The translations under genes were made by a program, and so were the position numbers. A stretch of DNA of 9,364 nt from Acidobacteriota bacterium (GTDB lineage Bacteria; Acidobacteriota; Polarisedimenticolia; J045). Where the stretch lies: positions 1,233,756-1,243,119 of the forward strand of contig CP070706.1 of assembly GCA_020350085.1 (NCBI GenBank), written 5' to 3'. Of this stretch, positions 1 to 6,419 are shown piece by piece. A model generated the notes under the pieces. That model was given only the letters and a program-made list of their open reading frames with translations, was not told the origin of the DNA and did not search any database. Within the stretch, counting starts at the first letter, position 1. Every line of letters begins with the position of its first letter.

Positions 1-2001
1 AAAGGGATCATCCACCGCGACCTGAAGCCGTCGAACGTGCTCGTCACGACCGCAGACGAGCGCGCGATACCGAAGGTCATCGACTTCGGTATTGCACGAG
101 CGATCGAGGGTCCGCTCTCCGGCGCGACGCTGCTCACCGAGGCCGGACAGATCATCGGCACGCCGGAGTACATGAGCCCCGAGCAGGCCGGAGACGATCC
201 GGCTGACGTGGACACCCGTTCCGACGTGTATGCGTTGGGCGTCCTGCTCTACGAACTCCTGACCAGCACGCTGCCGCTCGAGCGTTCCGCCGCAGGTCCA
301 TCGGGCTTGGCGGAGCTGTTGTACCGCGTCCGCGAAACCGAGCCTCCGCGGCCGAGCCGGCGGGTGATCGACTCGGCCGACCGCGCCGAGGCGGCCGTTG
401 ACGCGGCCGCGGCCCGATGCACGACGCCTTCCGGCCTCGCTCGCGCGCTGCGCGGCGATCTGGACTGGATCGCGCTGCGCGCCTTGGCCAAGAACCGCGC
501 GCACCGATACGGCTCGGCCGCCGAGTTCGCCGACGACATTCGCCGGCACCTTCGCGACGAGCCGGTCGCCGCTGGCCCGCCGAGTGCGGCGTACCGCGTC
601 ATCAAGTTCGCGCGCCGCCACGCCGGTCTGCTGTCCGCTGCTGCGGCCATCCTGGTCGCACTGGTCGCTGGCCTGATCGGCACCTGGACCGGCCTCGTGC
701 GCGCCCGTCACGAAGCCGAACGGGCCCGCACCGAAGCAGCGATCGCAGAGGCGGTCAACCGGTTTCTGAACGAAGACCTGCTCGCCTCGGTCGCTCCGGG
801 CGCGCAGGGTCGCGACGTCAGCATGCGCGAGGTGCTCGACACGGCGGCCGAAAGACTCGAAGGCCGTTTCAACGAGCAACCGGTCGTTGCGGCCACGCTT
901 CGCCGGACGATCGGCGCTACGTATACTCGCCTCGGCCGTTTGGACGACGCGGCCCCGCAGCTGGAACGTTCCGCAGCGGCGTTCGAGAACGCTCTCGGCG
1001 CCGATGATCCGCGAACCTTGGAAGCGATCCACGCGCTGGCCGAGCTGCGCTTTTACCAGGGCCGTCCCGAAGAGGCGGAGGCGTTGCTTCTCCGCGTGGT
1101 CGAGGAACGCCGGCGCGTGTTGGGGCCCGACGACGCGGCGACGCTGGCGGCGCTGTCCGACCTGGGCGCGGTGGCCCACGACCAGGGGCGTCTCGGAGAT
1201 GCCGAACGGCACTACCGCGCGGCGCTCGGCGTCGCTCGAAGAACCCTTCCCCCGGACGATCGTCGTCGGCTCGCCATGGCGCACAATCTGGGAGCGCTGC
1301 TCAGAGACCGCGCGCAGTACGAGGCCGCCGAAGCGATCCTCCGCGAGGCCTGGGAGGCGAGCCGCGACGCTCTCGGCGCGGAGCATCCAGAGACCCTCGC
1401 GACTCTCTCTCTGCTCGGCAGCGTGTTGCGCGAAGCCGACCGGCTCGATGCGGCCGAACCGATCTACACCGAGGTCTTCGAGTCCCGGCGGCGCGTGCTC
1501 GGCGATGAACATCCCTCGACACTGCTGTCGGCCAACAACCTGGCGATGCTCGCCACAGATCTCGGCAACTACGCGCAGGCCGAGCGCTGGCAGCGCTTCG
1601 CGCTCGAAGGCCAGCTGGCGACACTGGGCGCGGACCACGACGCGACGATCTTGTCCTGGGGCAACCTAGGGGCGATCCTGACCGCCGACGGGCGCGCCGC
1701 TGAAGCGGAACCGTTGCTCGCAGAGACGGTCGAGCGGGCCCGCCGAGTGCTCGGTGCCGGCCATCCGCTGACGGGCCACACGCTGCGCAAGTACGGCAAC
1801 GCGCTGCTGGCGATGAAGCGCTGGGACGACGCGGAGCCGGTGCTGCTCGAGGCTCACGAGGTGTTGTCGGCATCGCTGGAGGCCGACCATCCAGACACGC
1901 GTCGCACCGCCACGTCCCTGGCTTCCCTCTACGAAGACCTGGGACGGGCGGCGGACGAAGCGGTGTGGCGCGAGCGCGCAGCGGCCGGGAAAGCCCCCTA
2001 G
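1..2001 (+). CDS. Ser/Thr protein kinase with C-terminal TPR domain (5' partial)
   Basis: Membrane-bound Hanks-type Ser/Thr kinase, cut by the left edge; the frame is open from base 1, so the true start, P-loop and beta3 lysine lie upstream. Residues here are numbered from the window start. The catalytic loop HRDLKPSN is at 5-12 (Asp7, Asn12), DFG at 28-30, and the activation-loop end GTPEYMSPE at about 53-61; all key residues present are intact, so the kinase looks active. The SDVYALGVLLYELL helix follows near 72-86. A basic stretch precedes one hydrophobic segment at about 207-228, then a charged probable coiled coil. From about 285 to the end there are about nine 42-residue TPRs with the recurring signature LGxxHPxTL, as in kinesin-light-chain TPRs. 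Topology would put the kinase in the cytoplasm and the TPRs outside, where they may bind a partner or signal; this is inferred. Such kinases are common in Acidobacteriota, Planctomycetes and Myxococcota. The gene ends 8 bp from the convergent small ORF. Substrate unknown. Confidence 0.95.
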   Translation, partial: KGIIHRDLKPSNVLVTTADERAIPKVIDFGIARAIEGPLSGATLLTEAGQIIGTPEYMSPEQAGDDPADVDTRSDVYALGVLLYELLTSTLPLERSAAGPSGLAELLYRVRETEPPRPSRRVIDSADRAEAAVDAAAARCTTPSGLARALRGDLDWIALRALAKNRAHRYGSAAEFADDIRRHLRDEPVAAGPPSAAYRVIKFARRHAGLLSAAAAILVALVAGLIGTWTGLVRARHEAERARTEAAIAEAVNRFLNEDLLASVAPGAQGRDVSMREVLDTAAERLEGRFNEQPVVAATLRRTIGATYTRLGRLDDAAPQLERSAAAFENALGADDPRTLEAIHALAELRFYQGRPEEAEALLLRVVEERRRVLGPDDAATLAALSDLGAVAHDQGRLGDAERHYRAALGVARRTLPPDDRRRLAMAHNLGALLRDRAQYEAAEAILREAWEASRDALGAEHPETLATLSLLGSVLREADRLDAAEPIYTEVFESRRRVLGDEHPSTLLSANNLAMLATDLGNYAQAERWQRFALEGQLATLGADHDATILSWGNLGAILTADGRAAEAEPLLAETVERARRVLGAGHPLTGHTLRKYGNALLAMKRWDDAEPVLLEAHEVLSASLEADHPDTRRTATSLASLYEDLGRAADEAVWRERAAAGKAP

Positions 2002-2009
2002 CCCGGACG

Positions 2010-2168
2010 TCAGCCTCGGATCATCCACAGCAGCGCGGGCACCGCCAACCAGAGCAGGCCCTTCACGCAAAAGAAGGCGAAGCCGACGGCTCCGACGCGG
2101 CGAAGCAGGCGGGCGGCCTGACGTGCTCTGGGCGTTGCGCGCGTATCGGTCATCGTCATGGCGTTCAT
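2010..2168 (-). CDS. Small single-helix membrane protein, 52 aa
   Basis: A 52-codon gene that is easily missed. The ATG at 2168-2166 is preceded by a good Shine-Dalgarno (GAGGAG, six bases before the ATG). A short polar N-terminus with several Thr, Arg and Ala leads to a basic patch RLLRRVG, then a hydrophobic helix containing FAFFCVKGLLWLAVPALLW (about residues 30-48), and ends MIRG. The basic flank before the helix predicts the N-terminus in the cytoplasm and one transmembrane segment with a lysine in its middle. It lies 69 bp downstream of the MddA-like gene on the same strand, so co-transcription is likely, and it is convergent with the kinase. In-frame ATGs at codons 4 and 6 are possible alternative starts, but the first fits the Shine-Dalgarno best. 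I know no function for it; a role helping or modulating the neighbouring membrane methyltransferase is only a guess from position. Confidence 0.6.
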   Translation of the reverse strand: MNAMTMTDTRATPRARQAARLLRRVGAVGFAFFCVKGLLWLAVPALLWMIRG

Positions 2169-2197
2169 CGTCGTCTCCTCGCTCGGCGGCAGGAAGC

Positions 2198-2223
2198 GGC
2201 GCCGGGGACACCCCGCCGGCGCC
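2198..2223 (-). other. GC-rich hairpin between mddA-like gene and small ORF
   Basis: GGCGCCGG (2198-2205) pairs perfectly with CCGGCGCC (2216-2223). Two further G-C pairs can form inside, next to a bulged G at 2215. On the - strand it starts 14 bases after the methyltransferase stop and ends about 29 bases before the small ORF's start. There is no T run after it on either strand, so it is not a classic intrinsic terminator; a mRNA-stabilising or partially attenuating intercistronic stem fits better. The pairing is seen directly; the role is inferred. Confidence 0.4.
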
Positions 2224-2237
2224 CGTAGCAGATGCGA

Positions 2238-3002
2238 TCAGGCCGCGTCGCTGATCCGGCTGCCGGCGGACGAGCGTCCGAGCGACGGGATCAGCATCGG
2301 CACGCGCCGGCGGTACTCGCGATAGCGCTCGCCGTACTCGGCGATCAGGTCGCGCTCTTCGAGCTGGATCGCAACCAGGATGTAGCCGGTCGTCATCACC
2401 GCGAACACGAGGTGCGCGACGGTCATCGTCGGCGTCGCCCAGAACGCGAGCAGGAAGCCGAGGTACAGTGGGTGGCGCACCATGCGGTACGGCCCGGGCG
2501 TGACGAACGAGGCCGCGGGCGTCTTGCAGCCGATCAGCTGAGCCCACACCTGCCGCAGGCCAAACAACGAGAAGTGGTCGAGCAGGAACGTGCTGACGAG
2601 CACCAGGCCCCAGCCGAAGGCGAACAGCGCGTAGAGCACCGTCTGGCCGACGGGATCCTCGACGTTCCACACCGCACCGCCCAGTGGCTGCCAGAGCGCG
2701 AACATCAGGATCAAGGCGATGTTGGTGAACAGCACGTACGTGCTGCGCTCGATTTCGTTCGGCACGATCCGGGTCCAGACGCGCTTGAAACCCTGCCGCG
2801 CCATGCCGCTGTGCTGCACGGCGAACAGGGTCAGCAGCCCCAGGTCGATCAGCAGGGCGAACCCGAACGAGGCCGTCCGCGGCCCGTCCAGCCGGGTCGG
2901 CACGAACAGGTTCCCGACCCACCCGATGGCGTACAGAAACGTCCCGAGAAACATGATGTAACAGGCTGCTCCGTAGGCGAAAAAGGCGATTCTCTTCGTC
3001 AT
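2238..3002 (-). CDS. mddA: Methanethiol S-methyltransferase (MddA-like membrane methyltransferase)
   Basis: Predicted integral-membrane SAM-dependent methyltransferase of the isoprenylcysteine carboxyl methyltransferase/NnrU-like superfamily, closest by my recall to MddA, which methylates methanethiol to dimethyl sulfide. The 254 residues match MddA length (about 250-270). The N-terminal helix (5-28) ends in FLYAIGWVGNL, a hallmark of the family; AVQHSGMARQGFKR (61-74) and ERSTYVL (85-91) follow, with further hydrophobic segments near 44-62, 88-106, 121-142 and 179-212. The C-terminal SAM-binding region carries RHPLYLGF (176-183), EERDL (215-219) and a Tyr/Arg-rich YREYRRRVP (227-235), all intact. 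The ATG has a GGAGG-type Shine-Dalgarno at a normal distance, so this start is well supported over longer readings. It probably heads a short unit with the downstream small membrane protein. Methanethiol is the likely substrate, but related members act on other thiols or lipids, so the specificity is inferred from overall similarity. Confidence 0.85.
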   Translation of the reverse strand: MTKRIAFFAYGAACYIMFLGTFLYAIGWVGNLFVPTRLDGPRTASFGFALLIDLGLLTLFAVQHSGMARQGFKRVWTRIVPNEIERSTYVLFTNIALILMFALWQPLGGAVWNVEDPVGQTVLYALFAFGWGLVLVSTFLLDHFSLFGLRQVWAQLIGCKTPAASFVTPGPYRMVRHPLYLGFLLAFWATPTMTVAHLVFAVMTTGYILVAIQLEERDLIAEYGERYREYRRRVPMLIPSLGRSSAGSRISDAA

Positions 3003-3085
3003 CTCTCATCCTCCGCGCGAGTGGTCGCAATGGCGCTTCGCCTGGGACTACGAAAGGCCACCGGGAAACCCGCCACGGACCGGAC

Positions 3086-3116
3086 AAAAAAGGCTCCGCG
3101 AGCGGGCTTCGAACCT
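3086..3116 (-). terminator. Weak hairpin followed by six-T run
   Basis: Read on the - strand, AGGTTC (3116-3111) can pair with GAGCCT (3096-3091, one G-T wobble) across a 14-base loop, and the stem is directly followed by six T (3091-3086, the first shared with the stem). The T run is the best in the window. It lies about 115 bases past the acylase stop and 84 bases before the mddA-like start, so it could be a second terminator that insulates the two. The stem is short and the loop long, so this is a moderate candidate only. Confidence 0.35.
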
Positions 3117-3162
3117 TCGCGATCGCCGAGATCTATGAGCGAGAATCCAGCTAAACAATGAC

Positions 3163-3194
3163 GACGAGGCGGGCCCGCGGTGGCCCGCCTCGTC
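3163..3194 (-). terminator. Strong stem-loop after the acylase gene
   Basis: GACGAGGCGGGCC (3163-3175) and GGCCCGCCTCGTC (3182-3194) form a perfect 13-bp stem with a 6-base loop, starting 7 bases after the acylase stop codon. On the - strand it is followed by TCATTGTTT, a weak T-rich tail; on the + strand there is no T run. Position and stem strength fit an intrinsic terminator or 3'-end stabilising hairpin for the acylase transcript. Confidence 0.65.
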
Positions 3195-3201
3195 CTCCGC
3201 T

Positions 3202-6200
3202 TCAGCGCGGGGAGCGGTTGCGACGGGCCGGCGAAACGTCCACCGGCAGCCGGTAACCGGCGTAGGGGATGAACACCTCGACCTGGTACAGATCGGCCGC
3301 GATCGCCCCAACGCTCTGGCGCACCGGGTGGGCGTCGTTCGTCAGCCACCGGCCGAGCAGGTTGAAGTAGAACGGGCTGGTGACATCGCCGCTCGAGCCG
3401 CCCGGCAGGGCTGTTTGACCGTCGATGCTGCCGCGCGTCGTGCCGGGCTGCCCGACGTAGCGGCGCACCGGACCGCCGCCGTACATGAAGGCTCCGGCGT
3501 TGGCCGCGCGTGAGGAATGGCTCGAGGCGTCGACGACGCCGAACCCACCGTCGACCGGAACGCCCGGCAGGTCGTCGAACGGCGGCGGGAAGGCGCCGCC
3601 GGCCGGCGGGACGCTCAGCATCCCGCCGAGGGGATGTCGGAACACGATGCGGTGCAGCCTGCCCCAGCGGTAGTCGTCTTGACTGGTCGAGAAGTCGAAC
3701 GCCGGTGCGAACGGCTCGTCGGCGAGAAGGTCGAGCGCGTCGGCGAGGCTCTGCAGAATCAGCGCGTCGCGCCGCGCGATCCGATCCGCCGGCAGGCTTG
3801 CGCCTTCGGGTCCCTTGATAAAGTCGACCCCCGAAACGCCGAAGCCGAGCTGCGTCTCGAAGCTGTCGAGCAGGTTTCTCAGCGCCGTCATCGCCTGGCT
3901 GCTACCCGGCCCATCGAGACCGAGCCGCGAGAGCGTCACGTCGACGGTGTTGCGGATCATCTGACCGCGCCAGACCGAGAAGATCGTGGCGGCGATGCTG
4001 GCGGCGATCTCGTCGTCGTCGGGCGGGGACGTGGCGCCGGCGACGTCGCTCGCGTCGTAGCCTTGATCGACGCCGGTCGGCGTCGTGTAGTTCCAGTTCG
4101 CGAGCCGTCCGACCGCTTCGGCGATGCGCGCTTCTGCGGCGAACACCGCCAGGGCGGGGTCGGCTCCGGATGCGCCGGCGTGGTCGAACGCGGCCAAGAT
4201 GTACGGGACGAACGCCTGCGCATCGAGCAGCACGACATCGGCCTGGATCGCGGCCATGTCGTCCGCCGTGACCGGACCGGCGGCGAGCCGCTCTCTGAGC
4301 GCCTGCGTGATCCTTCCTGCGCGCGTTCCGATCGCATAGCCCGGGTTGAGGTAGTACAGGCCACCTCCCGGTCGAAGCTGATTGAGCGGGTCGTTGTCGA
4401 GCGTCGTGCCGGCCGGATCGTTGTTGGCGTTGACGAACCAGCCCGCAGGCGGATTGATCACCTGGGGCATCTCGCCGAACGGCAAGATTTCGTACGGGAC
4501 CGCCTGCCCCGGCTGGGAATCGCTCAGTGCGAGCCACTCGTTGCCCCCCGTACCGTTGCGGATGAAATACGGCGGCAGCCCGTTGACAGTGTTGGCCTGC
4601 AGGTCCTCGCGAAGGGGCAGCTCCGCGCTAGTGAAGTAGGCGATGTTGCCTTCGATGTCGCCGTAGACCCAGTTCTGTGAGCCGAAGTCGAACAGCTGCA
4701 GCCCCGCGCGAAAATCGTCCAAGTTGCGCGCCTTGTTCCACAGACGGAACGTGTCGAGCTCGCGCGTTGCCGAAAAACCGGTGTACTGCACGCTCAGCGC
4801 AAATCCGCTACCGGTCTGAGGATCGACATCGAGCGCGACGATCGGCCCCATGTTGCGCCGCGGAACGATGAGTGTGGCGGCGGGGATGTCGATGTTGCCG
4901 ACGGTGCCGCCGGGAGGCGCGTCGATCAGATTGTCGAACTGGCCGTCGAAAGAATTGTAGCGATACAGCTGCGGCAGCGGAATGACGTGCTCTGGCTGGC
5001 CGAGGTAGATCGTCGAGAGCATGCTCTGCGAGCTCGGATCGAAGACGATCTTTTCTTGATATGTGTCGGTGACGTCGAGTGGGTTGGTCGTCGCACCCCA
5101 GGTGACGAACGGATTCTGGCCGAGCACGATGAACGGTACGCCGGCAAAGCTGCTTCCGATGACGTCGAGCTCCCTGCCGGCCGAAAGGTGCATCTGGTAG
5201 AACGTCGCGGGCGTGCCGAGCGACAGATGCGGATCGTTAGCGATCAGCGGCCGGCCGCTCTGCGTCAGCGCGCCGCTGACGGCCCATTCGTTACTTCCCG
5301 CGATCCGTTCCCTGGGAGACAGCGCCGAACGGAGCATCGGCACCTGGCGCGCCCTTTCGAGGTACTTCCCGGCAAGCTCGATCGTCTCGGGGGAAAGCTG
5401 CGTGCCGATCGGCGGTCCTTGAGCCGGCAGACCGAATGGGTTCATTGACGAAAGACCGCTCGTCGCCGTCGCATCGGGTACGGTCGAGGCCGGATCGAAC
5501 GGCGCACTGCGAAACACGTCCTGCGAGAAAAGCGCCAACCCGTCGAATCCGCCTGCCATGCCGGCGGCCTGATACGCGGCGAGCCGTTGCGTCAACTCGA
5601 TGTCGAGATCGAACGAGAGACTGAACGCGATCGCCTTGCCGATGACGACGCTGTCGACCGGTGTCCACGGCTCGAAGCCGGAGAGCTCGAGCAAACCATA
5701 CTCGAGCGGAAGCGTGTGACGCGCCACCCAGGCGTTGACTCCCTTGGCGTAGGCAACGAGCGCGGCTCTCGTCTCGCTCGACAGAGCCTCGAGCGAGCGG
5801 ACGGCCGCCCGACGCATGCCGATCGTGCGCGCCTGAACGTCGCTTCCGAGTTGGGACGGCCCCAACATCTCCGACAGCGTGCCGCTGATCTGCCGTCGCG
5901 TCAGGTCCATCTGAAACAGCCGGTCACTCGCGTGGACCCAGCCTTGCACGAAGTACAGATCGCGCTCGTTGAGGGCAAACAGGTGCGGAATCCCATCCGC
6001 GTCGCGGGCGACGAGCGCACCCTCGAGCAGTCCCGAAAGCTCTTCGGGAGGCTCGATGACGAGCTGCGATGGCAGCGACGCCTGTTCGCTGGACGGCGTT
6101 CCTGTCGTTTCGAGCGCTCGCGAGCGGCTCGCCGTGCGCTCGCTCCATCGCCACGCGTCACGACCGTCGCTTCGGCGAGAGACCTCTTCTCGCGCGAGAG

Positions 6201-6291
6201 CCGGCGATGAGAACGGTGCGGCCGCGATGGCGCCGACAACGAAGAACGTGAACAACACGGATACTGGCGAAAGACTGCGATGCCTGGACAT
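3202..6291 (-). CDS. Exported penicillin acylase / AHL acylase-family Ntn hydrolase
   Basis: Large secreted or periplasmic amidase that should self-cleave into alpha and beta chains. I chose the ATG at 6291 (1029 residues): GGGGAGG sits just upstream and a signal peptide follows at once (basic start, hydrophobic 10-25, ALA cleavage after residue 33). A longer reading from a GTG at 6435 adds 48 residues with no such features. The alpha region has DADGIPHLFA near 97-106 and VQGWVHASDRLFQMD near 115-129, typical of the family. Autoprocessing is predicted before Ser333, in G|SNEWAVSG; this Ser becomes the beta-chain nucleophile. Beta His23 lies in NDPHL; cephalosporin and AHL acylases have His there, whereas E. 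coli penicillin G acylase has Gln. Asp at about beta74 and beta77 (DVTD) may bind calcium. FVNANNDP (Asn623/624) supplies the likely oxyanion Asn. No cysteine is present. It is longer than penicillin G acylase (about 846) or PvdQ (about 762), mostly in the beta chain. Substrate unknown: N-acyl homoserine lactone, lipopeptide or beta-lactam side chain are possible. Confidence 0.93.
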   Translation of the reverse strand: MSRHRSLSPVSVLFTFFVVGAIAAAPFSSPALAREEVSRRSDGRDAWRWSERTASRSRALETTGTPSSEQASLPSQLVIEPPEELSGLLEGALVARDADGIPHLFALNERDLYFVQGWVHASDRLFQMDLTRRQISGTLSEMLGPSQLGSDVQARTIGMRRAAVRSLEALSSETRAALVAYAKGVNAWVARHTLPLEYGLLELSGFEPWTPVDSVVIGKAIAFSLSFDLDIELTQRLAAYQAAGMAGGFDGLALFSQDVFRSAPFDPASTVPDATATSGLSSMNPFGLPAQGPPIGTQLSPETIELAGKYLERARQVPMLRSALSPRERIAGSNEWAVSGALTQSGRPLIANDPHLSLGTPATFYQMHLSAGRELDVIGSSFAGVPFIVLGQNPFVTWGATTNPLDVTDTYQEKIVFDPSSQSMLSTIYLGQPEHVIPLPQLYRYNSFDGQFDNLIDAPPGGTVGNIDIPAATLIVPRRNMGPIVALDVDPQTGSGFALSVQYTGFSATRELDTFRLWNKARNLDDFRAGLQLFDFGSQNWVYGDIEGNIAYFTSAELPLREDLQANTVNGLPPYFIRNGTGGNEWLALSDSQPGQAVPYEILPFGEMPQVINPPAGWFVNANNDPAGTTLDNDPLNQLRPGGGLYYLNPGYAIGTRAGRITQALRERLAAGPVTADDMAAIQADVVLLDAQAFVPYILAAFDHAGASGADPALAVFAAEARIAEAVGRLANWNYTTPTGVDQGYDASDVAGATSPPDDDEIAASIAATIFSVWRGQMIRNTVDVTLSRLGLDGPGSSQAMTALRNLLDSFETQLGFGVSGVDFIKGPEGASLPADRIARRDALILQSLADALDLLADEPFAPAFDFSTSQDDYRWGRLHRIVFRHPLGGMLSVPPAGGAFPPPFDDLPGVPVDGGFGVVDASSHSSRAANAGAFMYGGGPVRRYVGQPGTTRGSIDGQTALPGGSSGDVTSPFYFNLLGRWLTNDAHPVRQSVGAIAADLYQVEVFIPYAGYRLPVDVSPARRNRSPR

Positions 6292-6319
6292 GTGACCTCC
6301 CCGGACGAAGAACGACACC

Positions 6320-6325
6320 ATTGTA
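6320..6325 (-). promoter_or_regulatory. Candidate -10 box for the acylase gene
   Basis: On the - strand TACAAT (6325-6320) matches the sigma-70 -10 consensus at five of six positions and sits in an unusually AT-rich patch (CTTTTTG just before it). Transcription would start near 6313, leaving a leader of about 20 bases that holds the Shine-Dalgarno. No convincing -35 hexamer is seen at 16-18 bases, so an activator or another sigma factor may be needed. Confidence 0.35.
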
Positions 6326-6372
6326 CAAAAAGCGTTGTCCGTGAACGCCGGGCTCGAGAACATAACAGAAGA

Positions 6373-6392
6373 CGAACAACGTCGAACAATGT
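6373..6392. repeat. Tandem 10-bp direct repeat upstream of the acylase gene
   Basis: CGAACAACGT (6373-6382) is followed directly by CGAACAATGT (6383-6392), nine of ten bases identical. The period is about one helical turn. It lies some 50-70 bases upstream of the candidate -10 box, a plausible site for a transcription activator that binds direct repeats. The repeat is seen; the binding role is inferred. Confidence 0.35.
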
Positions 6393-6419
6393 GCAACTCT
6401 TGGGATACTTCGAGCGGTC

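Noticed and set aside
1666..3087. 473-codon - strand open frame.
   Set aside because: It crosses the kinase 3' end, the small ORF and all of mddA in another frame. The product is Arg-rich and the frame is explained by high GC at codon position three.
3091..3116. A tRNA on the - strand, suggested by the T-loop-like GGTTCGAAGCC.
   Set aside because: The flanking 5-bp T stem has mismatches, and no 7-bp acceptor stem, anticodon arm or D arm can be fitted around it. A hairpin before a T run explains it better.
3517..4680. 387-codon + strand open frame.
   Set aside because: It runs antisense to the acylase. Its product is Arg- and Val-rich with no domain, start signal or Shine-Dalgarno, while the opposite strand has intact catalytic motifs.
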